Assembly (NCBI GenBank): GCA_021904315.1
Contig: CM038911.1
Span: 13,675,390-13,739,389 of the forward strand
Direction of reading: 5' to 3'
DNA length: 64,000 nt
Source of the DNA: Sphagnum magellanicum
Lineage: Eukaryota; Streptophyta; Sphagnopsida; Sphagnales; Sphagnaceae
Shown: positions 23,400 through 33,930 of the stretch, in pieces
How the letters are laid out: every line of letters starts with the position of its first letter
How positions within the stretch are numbered: position 1 is the first letter of the stretch
Made by a program: the position numbers and the translations under genes
Notes under the pieces: model-generated
Seen by the model: only the letters and a program-made list of their open reading frames with translations
The model's database searches: none
What the model was told of the DNA's origin: nothing

Positions 23400-24510
23400 A
23401 AATTGTTGGTATATGTACATGAAGGTATTGCAATATTGACCACATTGATGGTATAAGGTCACTTCAATAAAATTTTGATGTGTAATTGCAATACTTTCAT
23501 TTTAGTGATAGTTTCATTATTTTTTACCATCAATGTGACTAATTTGACAGTACCCTTATTTATACCATGGTTTAGGATATTATCACAATATGGTGTGGCT
23601 ATTATTTTGCATCTAGGTTTTGGTAAGGCTATGCAATACCCCTACAAGTTTCAAGGTGGATGCAAATATCCCAAGATGATGTAGGTATTGCATTTAAATT
23701 CCATAACTTGTTCAAATGGACCTTCTAGCATTAATGTGAATTTTTTTGCAATACCTTCATTTCCTTGAATCAATATGTCTGGCATCATATAATGAGCATG
23801 GAATAAGTATTTTTAAAAACATTATTTTGTTTCATGGTTTACATATTATCACAAAATGATGTAGGGATTGATTGCCTTTTAGGTTTTGCTAGGGCTATGC
23901 AATACTTTTCCAAATTCCAAAAGATATGTTATGGAACTCAAAGGTTTTATTGGATACCCTGAGAGGGGTAGTGCATGTGAATTGAACAATTTTGGGCATG
24001 AACAATACCCCTTCAATAACCCAAACCAAAATAATTGAGCCCATGGTGTTTGTAAATTACCCCAAATAGGGTATTGTTTTCCTTCTAGTTTTTGGTATGG
24101 CTATGTGATACCTTTTTAGGTTTCAATATATATGTGATGGAGCCCAAACAATTTCTAATATACCTTGAAAGAGGTATTGCACATGCATTGTGTAATTCTA
24201 GGCATAAGCAATACCCCTCCAATAGCCTAGACCAAAATAATTCAATCCATAGTGTTTACAAATTACCCTCATCAAGGTATTGCATTCCTTCTAAGTTTTG
24301 TTTAGGGAATGCAATACCCATCCAAGATTCTTTAAATATGTCATGGAGTTAAAAGAATTATAATATACTTTAATAGGGGTATTGCATGTGCATTAAGTAA
24401 TTATGGGCACAAACAATACCCCTTTAATAACATGGACCAAAATAATTCAATTCATGGTGTTTACAAAATACTTTCATGAGGGTATTGCTTTCCTTCTAGG
24501 TTTGAACTTA
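23400..24510 (+). repeat. Right arm of a large inverted repeat (~205-bp units)
   Basis: Repeated units run in the opposite orientation to those at 19036-20230. Examples are 'gggtattg..ttccttctag', 'ggtatggctatg', 'tatatgtgatggagcccaaa', 'gaggtattgcacatgcattg', 'aagcaatacccctccaatag' and 'gaccaaaataattcaatcca' at 24060-24270, partly repeated at 24290-24500. The inner part also contains a smaller inverted pair around 'accacattgatggtat' (23440) and 'taccatcaatgtgac' (23527). Confidence 0.75.
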
Positions 24511-25154
24511 GTTTTTTTGGGGTAAAGAAAGGTTTTTTGGTTTGAGTGCAAGATTAAAATTAATTTTTTGATAATTTCATCAAACATGCATATAAGAATA
24601 TGTGAGAATTTATTTATAACTATTAACACAAGATGTAAAATGAAAATAAAATGCCTTAAATAAAAAAACATGAGTGACATGTGTTACAAAAATGTGCAAA
24701 AATGACCAAGTCCAAAACAACCCCACCCTAAAATGGGGAACATGTCATAATGGTAAATATGTGGTTGTTTCAAAGATAAATTGCTACCCTAAATATTGAA
24801 AACCAAAATCATACCCTATCAAAACTAAGATAAGTTATGAACTATTTGTATCATTACTAGAGGGGGATGGGATCTCATTAGCCTTCATGTATTGTGTTGA
24901 TGCAACTTTTGCATCATGGGTATGCCAATGTGTAAAAACCCACGATTGGCCAATGTTGCTTCCACGACATCAACCATAAACACCTCCCTATTGGTGCCTC
25001 GAACTTTAAAACAAACAACACAATATAATAAGTACTGGATATGAAATTTTAAACCTGAAATTCAAATAAATTTGAATATGAAACTTATTAGCCATGAATC
25101 ATTTTTGAATCATGGTATTGCGTAAAGAGGCTAACCTTTTTACACTGCATTATT
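24511..25154. other. Intergenic, nothing recognised
   Basis: It contains AT-rich DNA, then at 24860-25150 a somewhat more balanced segment that forms the downstream side of the decayed C2H2 frame. Copies of 'ggtattgcgtaaa' (25121) echo the neighbouring repeat family. Confidence 0.45.
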
Positions 25155-25704
25155 TTATTGGATGTTGATTTCCAATCGTGTTCCATCCAAGCGCCTTTTA
25201 AGCGCCTTTGCATATTCGGCTTGAGTTGCATGAATGATAACTCCAAGATCTTCATCACTTTCCAATTTGGTGTTGAGTGGGATGGACCCCACACCCTATG
25301 CAGTCATGCCAAAGAATGTGGTTAGAAGCTAACCTCACAAGTGCGGGCTTAGGCACCTCAGGTGTGTATTGCAAATCAACTTGGAGCCTATCCCATTCAA
25401 AGAGTGCATGCTTCCTACCCTAGCAATATCCTTCTTCATTATGACGGAATTGGGCCAAAAGGTTGTTCAAGACCCGTGCATTCATGGCCATGTGATTTTG
25501 ATGCCTTGGGCTTTCTTTTCGAGTAGATGGGCGTTTGGGCTTGCTTGATTCCATAACCACATTGTGGCATGCGCACAAATGCCATATCAAGTTGTACTTG
25601 GTCGTATAGGATGCATTGCACCCATCAACCCTACAAACAAATTTAGGCCCATCCCTTACCCAATGGACATTCTCTAAGGTAATCGGGGGAGGGGGCAACC
25701 ACAT
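25155..25704 (-). pseudogene. Decayed C2H2 zinc-finger protein of unknown family
   Basis: From the ATG at 25704 the minus strand encodes 'MWLPPPPITLENVHWVRDGP' and then one canonical C2H2 finger: FVC-x4-C-x12-H-x4-H ('FVCRVDGCNASYTTKYNL', then 'HLCACH'). A basic stretch with Ser/Lys/Arg follows ('KPKRPSTRKESPRHQ'), then 'NNLLAQFRHNEEGYC' and a TAG. The same frame continues sensibly after the stop ('KHALFEWDRLQVDLQYTP') to a TGA, and a shift by one base restores 'GVIIHATQAEYAKALKRRL' up to a TAA at 25155-25157. This looks like one reading frame of about 180 codons broken by a stop and a frameshift. I do not recognise the family. It may be a transposon-borne or captured DNA-binding protein, since only repeats surround it. 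Confidence 0.65.
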
Positions 25705-26520
25705 TTGAATTTCTTTTAAAAACCAAGAAACTTAATGTGAAAATTAATACTTTGGATGAAGGGTATCCCCTTCAAGATCACGGTATTGCATAAATAGAGA
25801 AGATTACAACACACAATGAATAAAAGAACAAAAACACAAGATGAGGATATTACTAAAACCCAATGTTGAAATTTGCATAAAATGAAACTAATCCTAAAAA
25901 AAATAATATCACCTACAAAGCTTTAAGGTATTACCTAAAGATTTAGACCAAAAAAAATGCCCCATTCACCTTCTCACATGGAAAAGGAAAGTGAAGCAAA
26001 GGTTTCAAGACCATACTTAAAAATGGTATTGCAATCACAAATTTTGACCAAAAAAAACTCCACCCATCCTCTCCACTTGAGAAGATGGGTGGCAATAAAT
26101 TGTAATAATATGTGAGGTTCAATACGTCACCTCCATCAATATGTCCATGAGGTTCAACATCCTCATTTGCATTCTTTTGCTCTTGCACTACAACAACAAT
26201 AACTACATTTTCTTGTTATTCTATCATCAAAATAATTCTTTCCAAATCCATTTCAATTCTATCAACATTTGCAGTAGATGTTTATACAACATCTTCCCTT
26301 ACCCACATGTGATCCTCGACAATATCAGTTGGAGCTAATGTAACCACATCGTTAACACTCGCTTGTTATCCCATCACCACTGCCTCCAAATCTCCTTCAT
26401 TCATGACACTTCCCATGCCATATATTCCACCATTTTTTACTTTCTTTTTAATTTGCATCTAACAAAAACACAAACAACATAAAAATCAAAAAAAAAATGT
26501 AACAATTTTAAAAACCAATT
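25705..26520. other. Intergenic, nothing recognised
   Basis: AT-rich. Two short near-repeats of 'gaccaaaaaaaatgccccat' or 'gaccaaaaaaaactccaccc' type occur at 25946 and 26045, each followed by CT-rich 'ttctcacatgg' or 'tctccacttgag' sequence. No gene is supported. Confidence 0.45.
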
Positions 26521-26630
26521 GGCAAGTTAGAAATAGTTGTTGGTGCGTACAAAACAATGCCAAGACCACATTAGCAAGCTAGAAATAGCTATTGGTGCTT
26601 GCAAAACAATGCCAAGACCACATTAACTCA
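26521..26630. repeat. 54-bp direct duplication
   Basis: The block 'ggcaagttagaaatagttgt' through 'caaaacaatgccaagaccacatta' at 26521 is repeated at 26574 with few changes. It immediately precedes the ~61-bp minisatellite and shares its 'aagaccacatta' word. Confidence 0.8.
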
Positions 26631-26639
26631 ATGACAAGC

Positions 26640-27330
26640 AGTTGCACTACTCATCGTCATTTTTTCATTCTTGCAAAACCACACCAAAATGACGATGAGC
26701 AACACAACTATTCGTTGTCATTTTTTCACATTTATAAGACCACATCAGATTGATGACGAATAACCCAATCGCTCATTGTCATTTTTTCTCACCTGTAAGA
26801 CCATAACAAAACAATGATGATCATGTGTTGCTTGTTGATGTTATTTCATTCCTACATAACTATAACAAAACGACAACGAGCAATTGCATTGCTTGTCATC
26901 GTTCTTTCATTCCTACAAAACTATAATAGAACGATGACGAATAGTTACGTTACTTGTTGTTGTTCTTTCATTTCTACAAAACCAAAGCAAAACGATGCTA
27001 ACTTGTCGTCATTTCGTCGAACAAAACCACATTAGTTTGTCATCATTTTTTGTTCTTGCAAAACCATAATAAAACAATGATGAGTAGCATAGCTATTCAT
27101 TGTCATTTTTTCACGTCTATAAGACCACATCTAAATGACAACAAGCAGCGCAGTTACACATCATCATTTTGCTATGGTCTTGCAAGCGGGAAAAACGACA
27201 ACAAGTACCTACGTTGCTTGTTGTCATTCTTTTGCTCCTACAAGACCACAACATAATGACAATGGGCAGTTACGTTGCTTGTTGTAATTTTCTAACACTC
27301 ACAAAGCAACAAAAGAGGACAACAATGACA
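26640..27330. repeat. ~61-bp minisatellite with internal hairpin words, about 11 units
   Basis: Units read roughly 'gtcattttttcattcctaca' then 'aaaccacaacaaaacgacga' then 'tgagcagttgcattgcttgt'. About eleven can be aligned from 26650 to 27310 at a period near 60 bp. Each contains 'cgacgatgag'-like and 'cttgtcgtcatt'-like words that are complementary, so single strands could fold into serial stem-loops. Two units are internally deleted (26985-27040). Open frames on the + strand through it are artefacts of the repeat. Confidence 0.75.
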
Positions 27331-28430
27331 CGACAATGGTGTCGTCATCGTTGTCTTTTTCGTAGCAAGAAGAAGAGATAGAAGAAGGGAGCTTACGTTC
27401 AAGCTCCCACTTCTGCCACCACAGTGAAGCTCCTCTTGTTGGGGCACTCTTGAAGCTCCTAGCCCTTGAAGCTCATGTGGATTTCGCACTCCTAAAGCTC
27501 TGAGCTACTCAAGCTCTCCCTAGGTCAGAAGTTCTGGCGATGGAAGTGAGTGCAAAAGGAGGCGAGTGGGGAGGGGGTTAGCAGGATGAGGGAGGTAGGT
27601 GGGTTGGTAGGAAGAAGGGCGGTAGGTGGGTTAAAGTAGGTAGGAGCTTCCCAAAAAAAACTTGGGGTCAGGAGTGGGCCAAAAAAAAAGTGATAAAAAA
27701 GTGTTCCCAGGAAAAAAAAAACTGAGCTAGGAAAAAAAATCTAGTTGAGAAAAAAAGGACCAAAAAAAAATTAAAAAATCTGACCAAGTAAACTGACCCC
27801 TGGGGGACAGTTTCATCCCATCCATGAAATCCCAGAACGGGATATTTTTTGGATGGTGCACTGGTGGGTGCTGGGTCACTCAAGCCAAGGGATGAGAGCT
27901 TGCCAATTGATGTTTGGAATTTGTGACATATTTTACAACAGAAAATTTTCATAGTGACCTAAGGAAAGAATAATTTAAACCATTGTGGGTACTTAAAATG
28001 TTGCATAATTTGACAAAATTGTAGATCAATCTACATACAAAAGACAGATTAATCTATACATTATGGAGGTTGAATATCTTAGTGGATTCTCAAAGATGCA
28101 TCTGTTATAAGGCATTATTTTTATATGAGAATTATTTTAACATTAGCCTACTACTCCTAAAGCCAAAATTGATCGAAAATTTTGTCATTCTGGAATCGTA
28201 TAATTATTAATAATAGAGTTATCAGTAAAGTAAGAAAACATAGCACCAGAACCCTGAGTTTGGTCATACACGGTGAGATTCGAAAAAAACCTGCAAACAA
28301 GTACATTAGCATTCAATGCGGGATGAAACTCAGAAAACAGTCAATCTTAGTGGTAAACTGAGTTTCATCCTGTCTTTCCTTTTTCCTGAGCGCCTCCACT
28401 GCTCCTGACTGTACAACTACTATAATTAGC
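27331..28430. other. Intergenic, mixed composition
   Basis: 27400-27520 is rich in 'aagctc' words (about eight occurrences); 27540-27650 is G-rich with 'ggtaggtgggt' repeats; 27650-27790 is A-rich. From 27800 the DNA is more balanced but no coding frame has support. Confidence 0.45.
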
Positions 28431-28556
28431 CTCAAGTCTTCTGCATTAAAATGCTGAGTTCCAGCATTTCATATTCAGATTTAATATAGTAGTCTCAAGC
28501 CTTCTCCATTAAAATGCTGAGTTCCAGCATTTCATATTCAGATTTAATAAAATTTC
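28431..28556. repeat. 62-bp tandem duplication containing a perfect hairpin
   Basis: 'ctcaagtcttctgcattaaa' through 'catattcagatttaata' occurs at 28431 and again at 28493, almost identical. Each copy holds AAATGCTG-agttc-CAGCATTT, an 8-bp perfect stem with a 5-base loop. Confidence 0.85.
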
Positions 28557-28984
28557 CTTACTTCGCAGTACCATTGCAACAGGGGATAGGGGGTGAAAGG
28601 AGGCCCAAAGATAGGGTGAAGACAGGATTACTTTACGGATAACTCTAATATACAAAACCCTTTCAGTATATAAATATCTTCATTAATATCTTCTTTGGCA
28701 TCTTTCAATTCAATTGCAAGGAAATTTATTCATCCCTCTTGTTGTCTTTCACTGTGTTGTGTATAAAACATGCACATTTGTCATTACGATTTTACTTTCA
28801 AATCTATAATGAAGTGATTTTATGTTGATGTTTTGGCTACGAGTGGGTGCCCGTGACCTTCGGCCACTGTGAAGTCCCCTGGTTTCTTTAAACTTGATTC
28901 GCGTTTTAGTTTTTTTTAGAAACTTTTAACTTTTTTATTTTTTTATTTTTATGTGTTTTTTATTTTTATTATTATTTTGTGATC
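28557..28984. other. Intergenic, nothing recognised
   Basis: Moderately AT-rich, with a T-rich end (28905-28975). A short GC-richer stretch at 28840-28880 has no associated frame. Confidence 0.45.
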
Positions 28985-29665
28985 ATCCAGCCGGACGGAC
29001 ATTTCATCCATTCCCTTAATCGGGACGGACAGTAGCTAAAAGAAAAAAAGCTTCCCCAAAATTCGTCCCGTCATGAAGCTGGACGGACATTTCATCCATC
29101 CCCTTAATTGGGACGGACAGTAGCTAAAAGTAAAAAAAGGTAGTCTTCGTCAATACAAAAAAAGAAAAAAATTGATTCTGGGCTGTCCAAGGCCTAAATA
29201 TTTTTTTTCTGGTCTTCCCCTAAATCCGTCCCGTCATCAAGCCGGACGAACATTTCATCCATCCCCTTAATTGGGTCGGACAGTAGCTGAAAGAAAAAAA
29301 AGATAGTCTTGGTCAATACAAAAAAAGAAAAAAATTGATTCTGGGCTGTCCAAGGCCTAAATATTTTTTTTCTGGTCTTCCCCTAAATCCGTCCCGTCAT
29401 CAAGTCGGACGGACATTTCATCCATCCCCTTAATTGGGTCGCACAGTAGCTGAAAGAAAAAAAAGATAGTCTTGGTCAATACAAAAAAAAAAAAAAATTG
29501 ATTCTGGGCTGTCCAAGGCCTAAATATTTTTTTTCTGGTCTTCCCCTAAATTCGTCCCGTCATCAAGCCGGACGGACATTTCATCCGTCCCCTTAATCGG
29601 GACAGACAGTAGCTAAAAGAAAAAAAAGGTAGTCTTGGTCAATACAAAAAAAAAGAAAAAAAAAA
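28985..29665. repeat. 163-bp tandem repeat array
   Basis: The core 'ggacggacatttcatccatc' recurs at about 28994, 29082, 29245, 29408 and 29571. The last three spacings are 163 bp; the first is 88 bp because a block is missing. Full units also share 'cagtagctgaaagaaaaaaa', 'agtcttggtcaatacaaaaa', 'ttctgggctgtccaaggcct' and 'ggtcttcccctaaatccgtc'. Copies are very similar, so the array is younger than most repeats in the window. It is CpG-containing and flanked by AT-rich DNA. Confidence 0.9.
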
Positions 29666-29679
29666 GAAGATTCTGGGCT

Positions 29680-29860
29680 GTCCTGCCCTGCCCCTGCCCT
29701 GTCCTGTCCTGCCCTGCCCTGCCCTGCCCTGCCCTGCGCTGTTTGTCGTGACAGACAGACAGACAGACACCTCGGTTCAGGTCCTCGAAGGTTTTGAGGA
29801 CCTCGCTCGTTTCAGGACCTCGTCTTGTTTTTGTCGCCACAGACAGACGGACAGACACCA
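29680..29860. repeat. (CCCTG)n and (ACAG)n simple repeats
   Basis: A run of CCTGC/CCTGT pentamers fills 29682-29740, followed by 'gacagacagacagacagaca' at about 29751-29769. After ~65 bp of 'aggacctcg' repeats, a second 'cagacagacggacagacacc' block occurs at about 29840-29860. The second block is a diverged copy of the first. Confidence 0.85.
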
Positions 29861-30053
29861 TGTTGCTTTTATATATAGGATTGTTCACTACCTATTCAAG
29901 CTGTCAATGCTGCTTATAAGGGAAAAACTCTCATCCTACACTGCTCTAAACTCTTAGATTTTAGTGGCTTCTTGCAAATACCCAAATCCCAATAACAATT
30001 TGCATTGCTAATGCAACATTGTTTAAGTTTCTGATTCATGAAACCAAGGTTTT

Positions 30054-30074
30054 CAAAATGACAATGTCATTTTG
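30054..30074. repeat. 21-bp near-perfect palindrome
   Basis: CAAAATGACA-a-TGTCATTTTG: 10-bp arms with a single central base, just upstream of the unidentified helical frame. Confidence 0.9.
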
Positions 30075-30144
30075 AAGTTGCCAAAATTGGAAAGGAATTG
30101 CCAAAAGTCAAAAGAGGTTCAACAAGAATTATCACCGAGATGTT

Positions 30145-30387
30145 TTGACCCGGAGGAGTTGGAGAAATTGCAACAAACAAGCAAAGGGATTGATGGCTCA
30201 GTCTTCTGTTACCTTGTATGCAGAAAATTGGTTGAGAGACTATGAGAACATGCAATCAGAAAGTGTGATGGCAGTCTCAGAGCTGTTTGACCTCAAATCA
30301 AAGGCCAGGAAGAAATTAAACAAGTGGAAACAACTCATTGATAAATTCTTTGTCCAATCTTGGAATGGTGAGCTTCAAAAACCTTAG
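30145..30387 (+). CDS. Unidentified helical reading frame, possible exon or gene fragment
   Basis: I do not recognise this frame. It encodes a charged, probably helical stretch: 'LYAENWLRDYENMQSESVMA', 'VSELFDLKSKARKKLNKWKQ' and 'LIDKFFVQSW'. Just upstream in another frame lies a similar coiled-coil-like sequence ('CFDPEELEKLQQTSKGIDGS', about 30140-30200), which suggests that a single longer protein may be split by a frameshift or an intron. Base composition is balanced, unlike the desert, which favours a real or recently real gene. No start site, splice sites or promoter can be fixed; a TATATATA-like stretch lies at 29868-29876. It may equally be a pseudogene exon. Confidence 0.35.
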   Translation: MTRRSWRNCNKQAKGLMAQSSVTLYAENWLRDYENMQSESVMAVSELFDLKSKARKKLNKWKQLIDKFFVQSWNGELQKP

Positions 30388-32015
30388 AATCTCAGAGACT
30401 TAAAAGAGTTGTTTTCTTCACAGATTAGAACTTGGCTCTAGAGTTCTTCTGTGGAATTCAAAACACAATGTTCTATTGTCATTGTACTGTGGAATTCAAG
30501 ATACAAAATCAGGATAACTCTGAATGCCATTTCAATTCCAACACCTAGAGCTTCTATTTTTACTTTACTACTATGATTGGATCTCAATTCCTGATCCCTG
30601 TACAATTTTTCTGTCTGCAATGTGGTAGTCATCACTCAGACTTCTTCTTCGTCACATCTCAAATACCACAAGTTGCTATTGTTTGCAAACACAAAATCCC
30701 TACTTTTGTGCAAAACCATCCCCCACTCTCCAAAGCTCTCTATGTCTAGAGGAGCTTTATCCCTCTCTCTTCAGCATGAACTTTACTTGCTGAATTTTAC
30801 ACCCATTCAATTCTCCAGTGAGGTGGTTTTCCACGACTCTCAATACCAGCAAGCTTCATTTGCCACATGAGCTTCCATTCACATGATCTACAACTTCAAG
30901 TTACAATAAACATCAATGTACATGACTGCATCTTCAAGCACACAGAGCGAGAGAGAGAGAAACTCATTTCTACTGGACAAGGAAGGCACCTTTTTGGCTG
31001 AAGCAAAAACTCATCATAAACCACATCCCAGAAAGGATGGTCTTCTTTATGTTTACTGGAAAAACCTAATAAGAAGTTGCTGAACATCAGTGAATCAATG
31101 GAATCCCTTCTGCCGTAAGCAGTGTTGTAGTATTGGGGGAGAGCAATACTTTCCAGGCAGCAAAAGTCCTCATGAAAATGAGTCTGTCAATGCATCTCTG
31201 AGCTGCACACAATACATTTGATTCAAGTGAGAGTCTTGAAGAAATTCAGCACACAATGCTTCAAGTGCTTCAATCTGCTTTGACAGATTCAGCAACACAA
31301 TGGATTCAAGCAAGAGCTTGAATCTGTTCAAAGAATTCTGCAAATTCCACTATGAATAATTCAAGTGAGAGCTTGAATCTGTTTGAAAGAAAAGTTCAGT
31401 ACATTGTGAAACTCTCCTAGACTGAGCTTCTTGGCATTTTCATGCAACAAAGACTGTACATGAAATGGGTTTATGTGGTTTCTAGCGTCCATCAATCCTT
31501 GCACACACACCTTGGCAGTGTGTGTGCAAACCTCTATTTCTACAAGATTTCATTAAAGCAAAACTGTAGATCATCACCCGAAGAAAGCTTTCTCCAGATC
31601 TTGATCAGAAGAAGACTGGAAACATGGATGATAGTGTTTGTTCGAGAAACAAGAGATTTGTGTAGAAGGAAAGGTGACACGCACCTGAATACACTGATTG
31701 AACAGCAGCAAATTGAAGAGTTGTTTGATCTTCATTAGCTGAAGTATATGATGAATCTTGCTTATCACCATCGATACATAGAAGCACTCTAAGTGCAAGC
31801 AGATTGACAAGAAGAAGAAGAATTCAAGGGATAGGAAAGCTCCAAGGGACTAGAGCTCATGAGACTCGAAAGCTGCTTCCGAGGGCTTTTTGATGTATTG
31901 AGGAGGTTTTGTCTTGTTGGAAGAAGCTCGGAGGAACCGAGGAGAAAATAAGCTTTGTTAACAATACGGCAGCAGAGAGATTTGTAGAGCAGCAGCGAGA
32001 AAGAGAGATTTTGAG
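30388..32015. other. Probable 3' region of the membrane-protein gene
   Basis: It has balanced composition and no supported coding frame. Words such as 'attcaagtgagagcttgaat' and 'ttcaagcaagagcttgaatc' recur at about 31224-31380. Small frames at 31442-31738 (+) and 30896-31087 (-) have no domain I can name. It lies downstream of the minus-strand gene that ends at 32016. Confidence 0.4.
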
Positions 32016-32624
32016 TTACGTGTGGAAGGGATGATGGTGATTCTCCAAAGTGCGTTTGCGAGGATCGTAATCGCAGACCATGGCAAGCATCTGTCGCCTC
32101 TTTGCAAGCAAATACGTAACCACCGCCACTTGAAGAACAGCGGCGACAATGGCAAGTATTATCCCTGCTTTCTCTTCGGAATTCAAGCGCTCCGGGTCAG
32201 GATTTGGTTGCGGCCCAATATCGATAGCTACTGCTGGCGATGGCGATGAAGCATCAAGTGGCGATCCTCGTCGATTAGATGGAGAAGGACTTGGAGAAGA
32301 AGTATGGTTTTTTGACGAAGAAGGAATAATCGGAGGAGAAGAAGAACGAGAACCTGAATTGGGAGAAGCATGAAGCATCTGGATGCTAATGCCTTCTGCT
32401 GTCTCCAGTGCGACAGAAGAGAGCGAGAGGAGAGAATGAATAGCAAAGAGCCGAATCACAAGTATGAAGCTCGTCCTGCGACTCTGCTGCTGCCGCCGCC
32501 GCCGCCAACAACAACAACATTCACGCTCCTCAATTCCAGCTCCTCTTTCATGCAGATCAGGCAGCAGTAGCGCACCAACGCTCTTCTGATCAGATCCTTG
32601 CAGCACAGCATGATGCAGCGCCAT
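32016..32624 (-). CDS. Predicted single-pass membrane protein with Ser/Pro-rich ectodomain
   Basis: A 202-residue frame starts at a true ATG (32624). A hydrophobic segment at residues 52-72 ('FILVIRLFAIHSLLSLSS') after a run of Arg resembles a late signal sequence. Residues 85-145 are rich in Ser, Pro and Asn ('SSSPPIIPSSS', 'SSPSPSPS'), as in arabinogalactan-type wall proteins. A clear membrane span follows at 153-173 ('AGIILAIVAAVLQVAVVTY'), then a short basic tail 'AKRRQML' and a His-rich end. The first 50 residues, encoded by very GC-rich repeats, may belong to a leader, so the real start could differ. The GA/CT-biased DNA upstream fits a 5' leader. No enzyme domain is present, and function is unknown; the topology is inferred from the sequence. 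Confidence 0.6.
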   Translation of the reverse strand: MALHHAVLQGSDQKSVGALLLPDLHERGAGIEERECCCCWRRRRQQQSRRTSFILVIRLFAIHSLLSLSSVALETAEGISIQMLHASPNSGSRSSSPPIIPSSSKNHTSSPSPSPSNRRGSPLDASSPSPAVAIDIGPQPNPDPERLNSEEKAGIILAIVAAVLQVAVVTYLLAKRRQMLAMVCDYDPRKRTLENHHHPFHT

Positions 32625-33370
32625 TCCCGCAGGAGATCACAACGTCCACTACAAATCCTTACAAGATCTGCTGGAACAAGAAAAAGCAGCAGCAACAGCA
32701 GCAACAAAAGCAATGGCTCTTAGTCTCGATCATCATCTATTCCAAAAAAGAAAAACAGAAGACAAAGAGAAAATCTCCTCTGATTTTCTCCTCCTATTTC
32801 TTCCTCCCAGCGAGATCTCTCCTACACTAGTCTCCTCCGAGCTTCTTCTCCTTCCTCCTCTTCTTCTTCTTCTCGGATCAAATTCTTCCACCATTTCGGG
32901 CTAAAATCAACGGGATCAAGAGAGAAATCGGCGTATAATTTCCCAGGAAATTCAACCATCTCGACGAATGCGAATTTCTTTTCTTCCATTGAAAAAACAT
33001 CACGAGGATTGTCAGGCGATTCGTTCGGGAGCCGCCGAGAAGTCCCCTGTTTGGACTGGCCTCGTCCTCCTCCGACGTACGCCAAGCTTCTTCCCGTGTC
33101 CAACAGTGCCCGTCTTTTCCTCGTCCCCTCCCCCACCCCCGTCTCCGTCCCCCACGCGTATTGACTTTTACGGGTTACCGATTTTTGTTTCCTCCGGGCG
33201 TTAGCTGCCCGAAATGCCCCGCTCCCCCCCCCCCCCCTCCCCCCCCGATTCCCACAACCCCTGACCATTATTATTATTTTGGTTTCCTGCCCGTAATAAC
33301 CTCTATGAAGAAATGCAGTGTATCCAAAATGCTCGCAGATGTAATCATTTTGGCAAAAAGGAATGATTAG
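32625..33370 (-). promoter_or_regulatory. Leader and promoter region of the membrane-protein gene
   Basis: It is GC-rich with (CAG)n, long CT/GA tracts (32800-32880) and a C-run at 33225-33246. Open frames on both strands here consist of Arg/Gly or Pro runs and are not credible proteins. Composition drops to AT-rich at about 33.37 kb, marking the end of this gene island. Confidence 0.45.
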
Positions 33371-33896
33371 TTTTTTCCTTTTCTTTTTTATTTGTTTCCA
33401 TGATATTCCCATTATTGGCTATTTCAATTAAAAAATTAAAAAATTAAAAAGCGAGTGTACTTGCCTTAAGTAGAGAGATAACACCAAGTTTAATTCCATT
33501 GTTGTAATGTTTGGAATTAGCTTTCTTTTAAGGCAAATAATGATGTCAAGCAATAATAAAGAGGTGATGATGACAAAATTTGTAGATCCCCCAATTCAAT
33601 TAGAAAACCTTCTTGTCTACAATAATAATCTAGCAAGTAAATACATTGTATTAGGTACCTAGTAAGATCAAACCCACCCAACCTTGGACTCTAAAATTTG
33701 AGAACTTATATTTGGAATTTGAACATAAATGAGCAAAAATTGTGCAAAATGTTTTGTCCCATTATGTATCTAAATTGCAATATATGATGTATATTTCATT
33801 TTCATTGTTAATATGTTAATATCTTACATTGTAACAAATTTTGCATGGTTGTGCCATGTGGTATTTTTCAAATTTTAAAAATACAAGATAGATGGG

Positions 33897-33930
<34 letters not shown>

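Noticed and set aside
18640-27700. Inverted similarity between 18.65-18.99 kb and 27.54-27.70 kb as ends of one giant element
   Set aside because: The shared words are mostly A/T runs and 'ggtaggtggg' low complexity; not enough to claim terminal repeats.
32713-33412. Long frames rich in Glu, Gly, Arg or Pro on both strands
   Set aside because: They come from (CT)n, (CAG)n and C-run low complexity in a leader region. A 'MEEKKFAFVEMVEFPG' start looks protein-like but ends in a Glu run and has no support.
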